NCBI GenBank assembly: GCA_020226215.1
Contig: CM035232.1
Span: forward strand, 81,597,044-81,661,043
DNA length: 64,000 bases
Direction: 5' to 3'
Source: Sindora glabra
Taxonomy: Eukaryota > Streptophyta > Magnoliopsida > Fabales > Fabaceae
Positions 25,864-37,150 of this stretch are shown here, one piece after another; the stretch's first letter is position 1, and each line of letters starts with the position of its first letter. Both the position numbers and the translations under genes were made by a program. The notes under the pieces are model-generated. The model was not told the origin of the DNA. It searched no databases and worked only from the letters and a program-made list of their open reading frames with translations.

Positions 25864-26153
25864 GATTCTCATTAGGCATCTTAGATGGATACCAAGACCA
25901 CTGTATGGAGATTTACAATAATCATACAAAAGTTAAGTGAATCTCATTATTCTCATTTCAAGTTAATATCCCTATTAATTATTTTGGTCAATAAGGTGTA
26001 GGCATATGATATGCATTATATTAATATTTCTTTTAGATATAATATTCTACATTATTGAATGTTTATGATCTCAATTTAAACTTATGGGTATAATAATACC
26101 ATTTGATATTGACATTAATTTTAAAGTAGCCACTATTTATAAATTATGGAGGT

Positions 26154-26450
26154 TCAAATGGGAGATTATTAGAATTTTCTATTTGGACCATACCATAATT
26201 TATAAAATAAATAATTAATTAATGTTAATATGTCTAAGCCTAAATTAAACGACACTTAGACCCAATACCAAATAAATGGATATGGATCTTTTGATGAGTA
26301 GGATCCATAATCTAACTAATCTAATAAATGGATCCTTACCTCTCTAATACTCACACAGTCTACATTTATACCATCATTAAGTAAAAAAGTGAAATTTCTC
26401 TCTTAAAGAAAAATTGTAAGGTTTAGTAAAGGGAAGTTATAATTTACCCT
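26154..26450 (+). mobile_element. Polypurine tract and start of copia 3' LTR (decayed)
   Basis: caaatgggagat at 26154-26166 is a copia-style polypurine tract, followed by tattagaattttc, where TGTTAGAATTTT would begin an LTR; the initial TG is mutated to TA. This places the 3' LTR of the copia remnant from 26167. A repeated taggatccata/atggatcctta style block follows. The right end of the LTR was not found. Confidence 0.4.
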
Positions 26451-27200
26451 TTTTATTTATGTTTATGTTTCAAGGAGAAATTATGTAATTGGGATTGTTC
26501 ATGAATTGTAGAAATTCAAATGTTTACTAGAGAGCAAAAGAAACTAATTAGAAAAGACAAGTAATAGATGCACTAGATGACTTAAGTTAGGTTTGAACAA
26601 AAACCATATTAACAATAACATAGAAATTAGATAATACAAATGGGTTTGAAAAGTACCAAATTAATACTTTTGTGTGATTTGACCACTTTTATAACTCTTA
26701 CAATATATATAATTATCAGTGAAAATCATCAATTGATACCTTTTACAATTTATTTCTACTTTAGATCAAATTAGAAAAAATGAATATAAATTCACTTTAA
26801 TTGACAACTCTTATCCCTTATTGAAGAGTTTATGCATATTAAAAGAGTAAGAGGAAATACATTGATGGAGCAAGTAAAAGTTTATGCAAGATTAAGAGTG
26901 AGAGAAAAATGGAATAGCACATTGAAAAGGAGGGAGAAATTAGTTTCAGAATTAATTACACCTTAAGAAAGAGAAGAATCTATTAGAATGTATAAGAGAT
27001 AATAGAAGGAACTTACAAACTCAAAATAAGGAAAAAATTTTAATCACAATTTGAAATAAATGTAAGATTACAAAGTTACCCTTATTGTACAAAATTTCAA
27101 ATAAATAAATATTAATTTTTTTAAAAGAAAAAAGTTACCCGTATCTCTTTTACAATAGTATAGATATCAATATATAGTTTAATATATTAAAACTATAGCC

Positions 27201-27264
<64 letters not shown>

Positions 27265-28423
27265 CATACATTAATCATTTTTAATACTTACTAGTTTTAA
27301 TCCTTTATTAAGTTGGACTATTTTAATTTGCGATTATCATTTTTCATACTAGTTATAGTTTAAGGCCAAAGAAAATTATATCAATTTCAAGCTAATACAT
27401 TAAATTTAACTCATTTTGACACTTTCATTTTAAGACAATTGCAAATAAAATTGAACTAATCCTAGGTCACTCCATAAAACCAACCATTTTGACTTACCCA
27501 AAGAAAAGAGACAAGCCATTAATTAGTTAGGCAAGACAATAAACCAATGAGATGTAGCTTAAAAATTGTTTAAATTTCAAATTATCAATGGGGAAAAATT
27601 TTAAATATTCTCTTAAATTTTGGATAGTTACATTTTACCTCTACCAATTTTGGAAAATTACAGGTTAAACTATTTAACTATGTAAAACTTGGAAGAGAAA
27701 AATACTATAACCTCCCTTAAGATTTAACAAAATTATATAAATTATATGGATTCCCGTTATAGGTTTAAAATTTATACAAACATTTCCTCTGACTAAAATT
27801 TGCCCTACACATAAGTCTACTTTAAATAGACTTTGTGTTTTTTATTAAATTAAAAGAATCATTACTGATCAACTTTGGCCACAAAAATGCCACTTTTACC
27901 CTTCCAAACTGCTCTAATTGTTAACTTCTTTAAGTAACACTTCATTTTCTTAATTAACAATCTGCACAAAGTTTTCTTCTCATTTTTTTTACATTGCCTT
28001 CTACCTATTTCCCCCTTATTGAATGATTTTCTTAGCAAATACATTGTCCAATTATTATGCAATGATGTCCTTAATAAGTAAGAACAAACTCAAAGTTAAT
28101 TCAATTAAAACCAAATGGAATAACAAACCTAAAGCAAACATATGCTATTTTTACTAAAATTAATTGAAAACTCATAAAATTTACCCATAAGTTTGAATAA
28201 AAAAATGAGAATTCAATTTATTTGAAATTAAATTTTTGCATAATTTACTTATAAGTGTAATTTTAAATATGTTAAATTTTATTTTTTTAAAAAAATTCCA
28301 AATTAAGGGTAAAAAAAATCCAATAAAAATAGCACAAAACACAACGTCAATGCAAAATATTGTATGAAATGTAATGTTATCACATGAACAAAAATGCAAT
28401 AGTATTGTGGGAAGAAAAAGTAA
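26451..28423. other. AT-rich spacer
   Basis: No gene supported. Segments such as acattttacctctaccaatt near 27633 and taacctcccttaagattt near 27709 resemble terminal regions of Mutator-like elements and may belong to a second, older copy. The open frames at 27862-28062 and 28181-28399 are low-complexity and not credible. Confidence 0.35.
27203..27270. repeat. (AT)n microsatellite with (CATA)n end
   Basis: About 58 bases of uninterrupted TA repeat, then catacataca. Confidence 0.95.
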
Positions 28424-28432
28424 TAATAATAA

Positions 28433-28485
28433 AGGTAAATTACTCTAATATCTCTTGACGTTTAAGCTAATTACACCTAAATCCT
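28433..28485 (+). repeat. MULE left terminal inverted repeat
   Basis: Pairs with the complement of 32310-32360. GGTAAATTAC and TAATTACACCTA are the best conserved parts; the middle has diverged. Confidence 0.8.
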
Positions 28486-31009
28486 TTTGATTTTGAAAAA
28501 AAAAATACTCTGACCTTCCTTACTTTTAAGAGTAAAATTACAAGGTCACTTCCACCAATTTTCTTTCTAAGAAGTGCATCTCGATGACTCTGTTAATAGA
28601 TCCCACCCCTGACAATGGGCCTATATCTTGTAGTTTAAAGCAGACCATAATTTGTTAACTAAATTGCTTTGCTTAGCTTTTATAAAATCGAACCAACCTT
28701 ACATTTAAATAGAACTATATAATGTTAACTAAACTTATGCAATAGTTCTAGGACAAATTTATAGAGCATGAACAAATATGGCATCCTAAATATGCAAACT
28801 AAAATTTGAATAGTATTCCTATTTTACTTTTATGATGAAATCATAGATAAAAATTGCTAATTTTTCCCAAGCAAAAGATGCATACATCATTAACGATTGC
28901 TTATTGTTGTTAACAAAATGCAATCATATATCATGTATAAGGAAAAAATGACAAAAAATGGTTGAACTCATAAGTTTTAATGATGAAATTAGTTATATGT
29001 AATGGAAGCATGATAAAGTATTATTGTTTCCTTAATGGAATTGGTACCTCTTCTTCTTTTACCTCTTCAGCATGCTTAAAGAATCTTTTGACACTTTCCC
29101 TTTTTGTGCTCATAACATAACCATCCTATTACAATGAAAATTGATGTTATACATTTTAAAACCTATTTGAACAATTACACTTTAAAATGAAAAAAATTAG
29201 ATATCAAAATTATGGACTTATGATTTATGGTAAAAGCATCCTATAAAGTTATAAACCCAATTTTCATATTTCGTGTTTAAGAAATTAAAAGATCAATTCA
29301 TATTTTAAATACTTTAAATTAAATTACTTTTTTATCCATAAATTAAAAAGAAAATTTAACTTCTAGCAATTAACCAAAACCTTTACCAAATTTAAGTCAC
29401 AAAGAACATAATAACAATTATGTACATGATAAATTCAACAATCTACATCTCTAACTTTTATATAAACATTAATTAGGTATCTAAAAAAAGAACTATAAAG
29501 TAATATACAATTACCAAGTAAAATAGGAATACTATTCATAAGCATAGTAAATTCAATAGTTTATATCTCTTGCTCTCAAACTTGAAAAATAAAAAGTTAA
29601 CATTAATGTAATAAGCAAATGTTAGAAGTTCATATAAACCATGAAAAATTAATATATACACTAGCACAAGCAAAAGCGATCATAAGAGTTACAACAATCC
29701 CTATATCAAAGTAAGCCAATTCAAATTTCAAATAACAATGAAACAAATTCATCATGTTAGAAATTAAAATAGTTATGTTATGCTCATGATTTTAGTTAGC
29801 TTGAGGACAAAGTCTAATATAATTTCAATTTGTTGACTCCTCTAAAAAGCCCTTGGTTATCTAGTTTCTCATATTTGTATTCCATAAAGTAATCATGATT
29901 ATATTGTATTCTATAGAGTAGCCATGAGTTAATATCCAAGGTTCCTTAAATAATTATTCCCTAAATGCCAAAATCATTAAAAAATTTAGGAAGATAAACT
30001 AAGTACGTAGTTTAAACTTTGAAGTATGTATAATCAAATAAGGATTGTACCTTTGGTAAAACATAAAATATGTTTAGTAAAATGTAGGTAAGGTTATGGT
30101 GGAACTTGAGATTTGAATTTAGACCAGTAGCAGAGATACATTGACGAGCCCATGATAAAAATTTGACAATAGTGTACAATGTAAAATAAGTATATTTTTA
30201 ACTTTCAATAATGCAAAGATCTAGCAACATAAGTTAAATGAATTAGACAATATCACAAAATTTGGTTGTTATAGCTATAGGTAAAACTTTAGCAAAATTT
30301 GAGTGGAAATTGAAGTGAGAATTGTACAATAACAATAAAGTCTCTAAGTTTAGTACCTAAAAGAATATCATTCTAACTACCACCGTGCCTACAAGAACTA
30401 TAGTATTCTCTTAAATTGATTGCATGGAAAATAAACATAATAAATAATTTCTTAATTATAACAAAAATATTACATTTGCTAGTTTCATGGAAATGTGGGA
30501 ATTTTTCCTGTAATATATCAAGCCCACTATTTAATGCCAAACTTGGTAGGACATGGCTATCTATTCCTGAACAAAAACTTTATTCAATATTTCACAAGAA
30601 CATAAGGGATTTTCTTACAAGGATAAATGGTAGAAGGCTATTAATAAATAGCACTTACATATGGTGCTCACTTTATTATATTGTTATGTAATTTATTTAA
30701 GCTATGAAAAGAGAGTGTTTATAAGAGGTATATCCATGTTGGGACCATAACATCCACCCATTTAAAAAAGCACTATATACATATGCATATGGATAGTTAT
30801 AATGTAGTTTGCAGCCTAGTAGGCATTATATATGCATTCCTAAAAAAGATAGTTCCTACCCCTAAAACATAATGAGATATACTAAAAATAAATATACTAG
30901 ACCATTAAAAAAGACAAACACTATGCAATCAAGTGCCTTAGACCTAAGATACAATCTAGTCCTAATTTGCTAAGGTAAAGGTTGAATTTGTAGTTCCATG
31001 CAAGCTTTC

Positions 31010-31720
31010 ACTATTTGTATCATTTGTTGTATTGTTATTTGCATGTATATTGTTAGTCTCTTCCACTTGTGAACTCTTATAAGTTCCCATAGTCAAATCA
31101 ACACCTTTTTCATTAGGTTAAAAACTAGTATTAATGTTATCACACTTCCTCTTTCTACCCTGACTTCCTTCATTCCTTTTCTAATTCCAAAAGCTTATTG
31201 TTTATGCAAAAAGACTATTTTTAAACATTAATGCAAATTAAAATAAAAGAGCAATAATTGTTAGAAAATTACCTTTTTCCCTTTATTCTTGATTAGTCCT
31301 CTTTTACAAGTCCTTTTATTATGGCCAAACTCTTTGTAAATAGATCATATGATAGTGTTAGATGAGCATCTCCATTACTAGCTACTACTTCATTTGAATC
31401 TCTTTTTCTATTCCTTTTAGACTTGTCTTAGGCCTTTCATAACTTAAGTGGGTTGATAATGACAAAAATAACATTTTTAATATCAAATTATTCATCATCT
31501 ATATCTGTCATGGGATGAATAAATTCAGCATATGCATGTAAGTACATCTTCCTAAAGAACTAGTTAGAATAGTATCTCTAGATATTAGCTCTTTTGTGTG
31601 CCACACATGCACTCATATGTTTGTATAAGAACCCCAATAATTACCATGTATTGCAACCATAACTTCTTGTTCTTGAGTTCCCTATAAAATCTTGCAAACC
31701 TTAAAAACCCATTTCAAAAA
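31010..31720 (-). pseudogene. MULE transposase C-terminal fragment (SWIM and zinc knuckle)
   Basis: On the minus strand, frames give a SWIM-type segment with VAHKRAN followed by KMYLHAYAEFIHPMTDIDDE (about 31610-31490), then a linker with KRNRKRDSNEVVASNGDA (about 31400), then SIYKEFGHNKRTCKRG (about 31350-31300), which is a CX2CX4HX4C zinc knuckle with its first two cysteines lost. This is the usual C-terminal order of plant Mutator transposases. At least four frameshifts or stops occur. The catalytic DDE core that should lie upstream (above 31720) is deleted. Confidence 0.7.
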
Positions 31721-31769
31721 GTATGAGTAACATTTAAAAAAAATAAGTGTAAACATTATCACCCACTCA

Positions 31770-32195
31770 ATGTTTCTCAATGCAAAAGAATGGGAAATAA
31801 ATATGTAAAAAAATTTCACCTTTTACCTTAAAATCATGACACCTGAGTAATAAATAGGAATCAATGTATTAAATGACAAATAAATTCTCAATTTTTAACC
31901 AAATGCATGCACTATTTGATAAAAAAGAATAGGAAATAAAGATGTAATAAAATTCCATCTTTTACCTCAAAGTTATAACAATAGAATAATAAATAGGAAT
32001 CAAAGTAATAAATAGAAATCAATGTATTAAATGACAAACAAATTCTTAACTTTCAGCTAAATGCATGCACTATTTCTTAATGCAAAAGAACTAAAAATAA
32101 ATATGTAATAAAATTGCATCGTTTACCTTAAAGTTGTAATAGCATAATAGTGAATGGGAACCAAAGTAATAAATGGGAATTTTTTTGAAATTTTA
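31770..32195. repeat. Subterminal tandem repeats in the MULE (~137-159 bp, 3 units)
   Basis: A unit carrying aatgcaaaagaa, aaataaatatgtaataaaatt, accttaaagtt and aataaataggaatcaa repeats at about 31796, 31933 and 32092. Copies are about 80% alike by eye. They fill the place where the transposase N-terminus would be. Confidence 0.7.
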
Positions 32196-32309
32196 GCCTA
32201 TATAATAATTAAAATATTAACAAAAAGGTATTTCCTATCAAATGAATGATTTTTCAATAATAGTGTTAATTTTGTCACTGACAAGGTTTGTTAAAGTATT
32301 TTCCTAAAA

Positions 32310-32360
32310 TCAATTGGGGTGTAGGTGTAATCACATCAAACCTTAAGGTGTAATTTACCC
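32310..32360 (-). repeat. MULE right terminal inverted repeat
   Basis: ggtgtaggtgtaatcacatc...ggtgtaatttaccc is the complement of the left terminus, ending exactly at the 9-base duplication. Confidence 0.8.
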
Positions 32361-32370
32361 TAATAATAAT

Positions 32371-33048
32371 GGTAATGAAAAGAAGTGGCAGAAACTAAAA
32401 AAAATATATCATTTAGCCAGTAGATAACATTAACAATACTAATTGAAGTTTGTAGCTTCAATGGTTACTTGACTTATTTCTTAGAAGTAAAGAAAAAAGT
32501 GAAATACTATCTACAACTAAGCAAAATGTTAGGAATCCTATGTCAAAATAGAAAAGGCAAATAAGACACAATCTTTAAAACTATTCAAAATGTTAGAAAT
32601 CCTAAGCCAAAACAAAATAGCAAATAAGTCATTTCCTAAATCAATAATCATAAAATTAAAATAGGGAAAAGAATAGTAAAATATTTAAAAGAATATTCAA
32701 AACAAATTTTTATCACAGTGAAGTTTTATGTACATTTTAAAATTATAGAGGAAATGTAATACTTGATAAAAATAAAATAAGCAAGAATTGACAAAACTAA
32801 GTTAGATAGTGTTGTTAGTAGATAATAACTAGAAATATTTATTATTGTTAGTAGAATTATTTATTAGTTTAGTGGATGAAAATCTACTAGAAGTTATTTA
32901 GAAAAAATCTTAGGAAATTAAGAGTATTCGAGATCCAAGTTAACAAAACTTAAGAGTAACTAAAGGTTTTTACTCAAGATCATTCTAAATTTATCCAAGG
33001 TGGCAAAAATGCAATTTTGGATATATCCATAGTGATATGGACTGATAT
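32371..33048. other. AT-rich spacer
   Basis: No gene. A tgttagtag-like block repeated at 32812-32850 and a long weak A-rich context could be the left part of an old LTR that continues past the tandem repeat, but its start could not be fixed. Confidence 0.3.
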
Positions 33049-33465
33049 GAACCAATCTAACTCCGTCTCAAAAGTTAGCTTGTAAGGGGAGGTTTGCTAA
33101 CCCATATATAAAGCAATCAAGAACAGCCTCGCTAACCGATGTGGGACACATCATGCCTGACCCCTTTAGATTGCACGTCCTCGTGCAGAGAATCAGAACA
33201 TGGCCACAATCCATCAACTAAGCGAGGTCCCTCACTAACCAATGTAGGATACATCATGCTTGACCCCTTTAGATTGTATGCGTTCATGCAAAGAACTAAA
33301 ACATGGCTACAATCTATCGACCAGATGAGGTTTGGCTTTAATATCATATTATATGAACAAACCTAACTCTGCCTTAAAAGTTAGCTTATAAGGGGAGGTT
33401 TGCTAACCCATATATAAAGCACTCAAGAACACCCTTACTAACCAATGTGGGATACATCATGGATA
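33049..33465. repeat. Nested tandem duplication (306-bp outer, ~104-bp inner)
   Basis: The block gaaccaatctaactc...aaaagttagcttgtaaggggaggtttgctaacccatatataaag starts at 33049 and again at 33355 (period 306). Within it, ctaaccgatgtgggacacatcatg...acatggccacaat recurs about 104 bases later (33134 and 33238), with a third copy start at 33441. Overlapping open frames on both strands (33132-33347 and 33139-33366) are a by-product of the repeat. The ttagcttataaggggaggtttgc motif is common in plant repeat DNA. Confidence 0.8.
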
Positions 33466-33799
33466 GTCACTAGGGAAGAAGGAGGGAAATTGGCTTAGTT
33501 TAAAGGCTTTAGTATACATATTGAGAAGATTTTATAATTAGTAATTTAATTAAGGAAAGATAATATGGAAAAAATAATATTCTAATAAGAATCTTAATCA
33601 TCAAGAAAAGGAATATGCTAAGCAATTTAAAATAAGAATGTTCTAAGGTATATATGATCAAAAGATAAGCTTAGGAAAGAATATATAAGAAATTATGCTT
33701 CAAATTAAATATTCCTAGCATCATCCTATATTAAGATAAGTTTCAAAGTAATTAAGATAATTGAAATGCAATTGGTCTCTTTCTAAGAGAACCAAACCA

Positions 33800-36700
33800 T
33801 GGTCTTCTAGCTGGAAAGCAACTAAAATGATGCAATCTAGTTACTTAAGGGTGATATCATCTTTCTTAGAAGTTATTCCAAATTCTCTTATAAATAACCA
33901 AGCTTAATTCATTTCTTACACTAAATAGTTCATGGTTAGAGAGGGAATTTAGAGGAAGGAAATGCTATCTTGACAATTATTGCTAAATTCTAGTGAGTTT
34001 TCCTTAATGCTTTGAGTGTTCTTGAAGTTTGATTAAAGTTAGAAGCGTTCTTAATTATCTAATGGAGGTATAGACTTATAACTTCTATAGATTTATCTTC
34101 TTTCCATGATTCTTTTCTTTAGATTCCCCCTTAACTATATGTGATTTTGGATGCTACACTTTGGATTTTAGGTGAAGGAATTAAGCATCATAATTATCCT
34201 TGAGTGAGTAAAGGTCCATTTTTTTCTTCTTGATTTTCTTTATTGATGATGTTTATATGTGAGATATGTATGATTGTCATTGTTGTGCTGAAGTTATGAA
34301 ATTTATGGTGGATTATTTGTAAACATGGCATCTTAAAGTTTAAGAAAAGGTTTTGAGGAAATTGGTTTTAAGTGAGGTGTTTTCAAAATGAATCTTAAAA
34401 TTAGTCAAGTTTGAAACTATGATTTTCACTTGGAAATGGAAGAAAACTTTAGTGAGTAAGCATCAATAAAGTCATGGTTTTCTTACCCTAGAAAAGGTAA
34501 AAATTCTATTTTTGAAACTTAAAAGATGTTACATTATGTTTTGAAATAAATTTAAGATGATAGAATGCATGAAAATCAAGTTTAAAGACAAAAATATTTT
34601 TAAAACAAACATATGTGTTCCATGGTTTTCTTACTATTTAGTCAAAGAAAAGTTATATTTTATAAGAAAAACTTGCTACGCTATGTTCTAAACTATTTGA
34701 TTAAGGATATTAAACACTTTTACTATAAGTTTCTAGTAAGAATATAATTAAAATCACATTTGATAGCTTATCGAATCATGTTGAAGAAAAAAGGTTTTTA
34801 ACTTGTCATTTTCAAATAGTAACTAGTTTTCCTGCAAATGGTTTTTATTAGTAAAACATTTTGGTAACTTGTAAGACTTATTTTATAGTTAAATATGAAT
34901 GAAATATATAGTGTTCAAAACATAGCTCTAAATTTTTTGGAATTTATACAAAAAGTTATATTAAAACTTAGTTTTTCATAAAAAAATGGTATTTTCTTTA
35001 ATATAGTTTACCTCTTGATTAATTTTGTAAGTAATGTAGTGGAATATTTTGAGATTGCTTAGGAAATTAGATTCATGGTTTTACAAAACCACTAGGAATT
35101 TGTTTTCCTTTTCAAGCAAAATGTTAAGTTATTATTTGCAGTTTTAAATTAGCTTAGAAATTAAGATTTTGAAAAATTTATTTAGAAAGTAATTTTAAAG
35201 CTCTAATACAATGTATGTCTAAATCATACATCTACAATTATGGCTTCATTCAGATTATTTAGCAATTACTATAGCAAGATTAGGATGTGAGGTTAGTATA
35301 TACTTATCAAGAAGGTAATAACTGCGTTGATTGGCTAGCAAATCATAGCATCCACTTGGAACTTGGACTTTCTGAGTTCAATATGGTCCTTCCACAAATG
35401 TCACATATTTTTCTTGTTGATATCTTAAGAGTCTCTATAACTTGATCCATAGTTACTTGTTAGTTTCCTTTCCTTTTTTAGGCTTTTGCCCCTTTGTCTC
35501 ACAAAAAAAAGTTGCAAGTAGAGTAACATGTTTTAAGCATAAAAAGGGATTGAAAGTGTCATTTAAAATCTTATTTTTCAAAATATAGAAATTTTCACAA
35601 AATTTTTAGAAAATATGATATTTTAATTAGAATTTATAAGTTCAAGGTGTTTACTAAAGAATAGCAAAGGTTAATGCTTGTATTTCTTAACTAGTTGGTA
35701 CTAGTGGAATATAGTTTTGAGCAATTTTTAATACTATTAGAAAACACTTAAATGTTTTTGACTTAATAAAGAAAATAGTTTTCTTTCTTACTAGAATGAT
35801 ATAAAGCTTAGACATAAATTTGCTTAAAGTTAGAAGTTTTGGAACTTAAAAAATTCAAGTTAAATATTTTTGGTTTTATTGCAACACCATGTGAAATATA
35901 TATATATATATATATATATCAATCTTAGATTGATATTTTGATTGATAAATTATATACAATTACATTGAATTATTAGCTTAAAAATACATTGAGTCATTAA
36001 TGAGAATTCTACAAGAAAAATGGACACTGCACCATTAGTTTCATAGTGAAATCTTTATATCAATATGTGAATGTTGATATAAATTATTCTATGACTAATG
36101 CATTCATATGTAAGAACATTTGTGAATGAAGCTTTATATTAATATGTTCTTGAAATGACACAATGATATCTAATGGAAGCATCTATGATGTTTGTTGTTA
36201 CTAAAATACGACAAGGTAAATCGTGAATTTCTCTTAATAGACTATGCTATATGATTTTATGGTTACAACTTTGGATCACATTTTGACCTTACTCTATTTA
36301 TGTGAAATAGGCTAATGAGAGCCTTATGTAAAATTGGCTTTATATCATATGTGAAACTATAGCTATATGCTGAATATGGGTTTTAATGTTATATCTCACA
36401 ATATTGGCTTGAATGTTATTTGTGAAATGTGACATATTTGTTTGATATAAAACCTTGTGGAGGTTTTTAGGGACTAGTCTAGTGTCATGACTTTTGAGTC
36501 ACATGAAAGGTTAGGTAGGATAAAGTTTACCTTAGAAGGACAAGGTTGGAATACGTGGGGAATAAGGCTAGCTCATAGTAATAAAAGGAACTAAGGCTAG
36601 CTCATAGTAATAAAGAGGAATCCTTTATGCTTTTTTGCCATTATAATTGTTTAATGTCATTCATTAAATGGTTTAATGTCAAATTATATTCTATACATAC

Positions 36701-37150
36701 ATGAAAATTACTTAATAGTCCTTAATAAGGTAAATTTTTAATATATATCTTCTATATAAATTTAAATGTTATTTGAATTAAAAGTGATTAGAAAATTTGT
36801 ATAATGGCTATCTTACTAAGTAATTTTATTGCTCACTTTACTTGTAGATATATTTTTGCAGATACGGAGCCCAATGCCACCCATTAAGCTTATAGGTTTT
36901 TGGTGAAATGTGCATTACATATTTTATGGTACATACCAACATGAATTCTAGTTATATTTCTGACCCAAGCTAATGGCAATGAATTGCAACACCAATATCC
37001 TAGTCTGCTCCAGTTACTATACCCATATCATTTACGGTACACTCTTCATTGCATGTTCTATAATTTGAGTATGTTATTGAATATATTTCACTTGCTACCA
37101 TTGAGGACCATAAGTCGAATAAAGTTTTCATTTTGATGCATCAATGAACA
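33800..37150 (+). mobile_element. Possible Tekay-like LTR remnant (ends not found)
   Basis: Three landmarks of long chromovirus LTRs occur in the right order: a TATA box (cttataaataacc, about 33888), ccttgagtgagtaaagg (about 34188), and ttactaagtaattttattgctcact followed by a ttttgcag (about 36814-36862). The same order occurs in the 44.1-46.4 kb segment. No TSD or termini were identified. A 23-base direct repeat (taaggctagctcatagtaat) is at 36563 and 36592. No coding sequence is present. Confidence 0.3.
35894..35919. repeat. Short (AT)n repeat
   Basis: About 13 AT units in non-coding DNA. Confidence 0.9.

Larger units (their letters stand above)
28433..32360 (-). mobile_element. Mutator-like element (MULE), 3.9 kb, with TIRs and 9-bp TSD
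   Basis: The left end (A)GGTAAATTAC...GTTTAAGCTAATTACACC and the right end, read as its complement GGGTAAATTACACC...GATGTGATTACACC, form imperfect terminal inverted repeats of about 50 bases. Immediately outside lies an exact 9-base direct repeat TAATAATAA (28424-28432 and 32361-32369), the size made by Mutator transposases. The interior holds the C-terminal end of a MURA-type transposase on the minus strand and subterminal tandem repeats. The N-terminal two thirds of the transposase is missing, so the copy is non-autonomous. Confidence 0.85.

Noticed and set aside
30416..30691. 91-codon open frame inside the MULE
   Set aside because: It is on the opposite strand to the transposase remnant, has random composition and no recognisable domain.
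33132..33366. Overlapping open frames on both strands
   Set aside because: Produced by the tandem duplication; the two halves of each translation repeat each other and resemble no protein.
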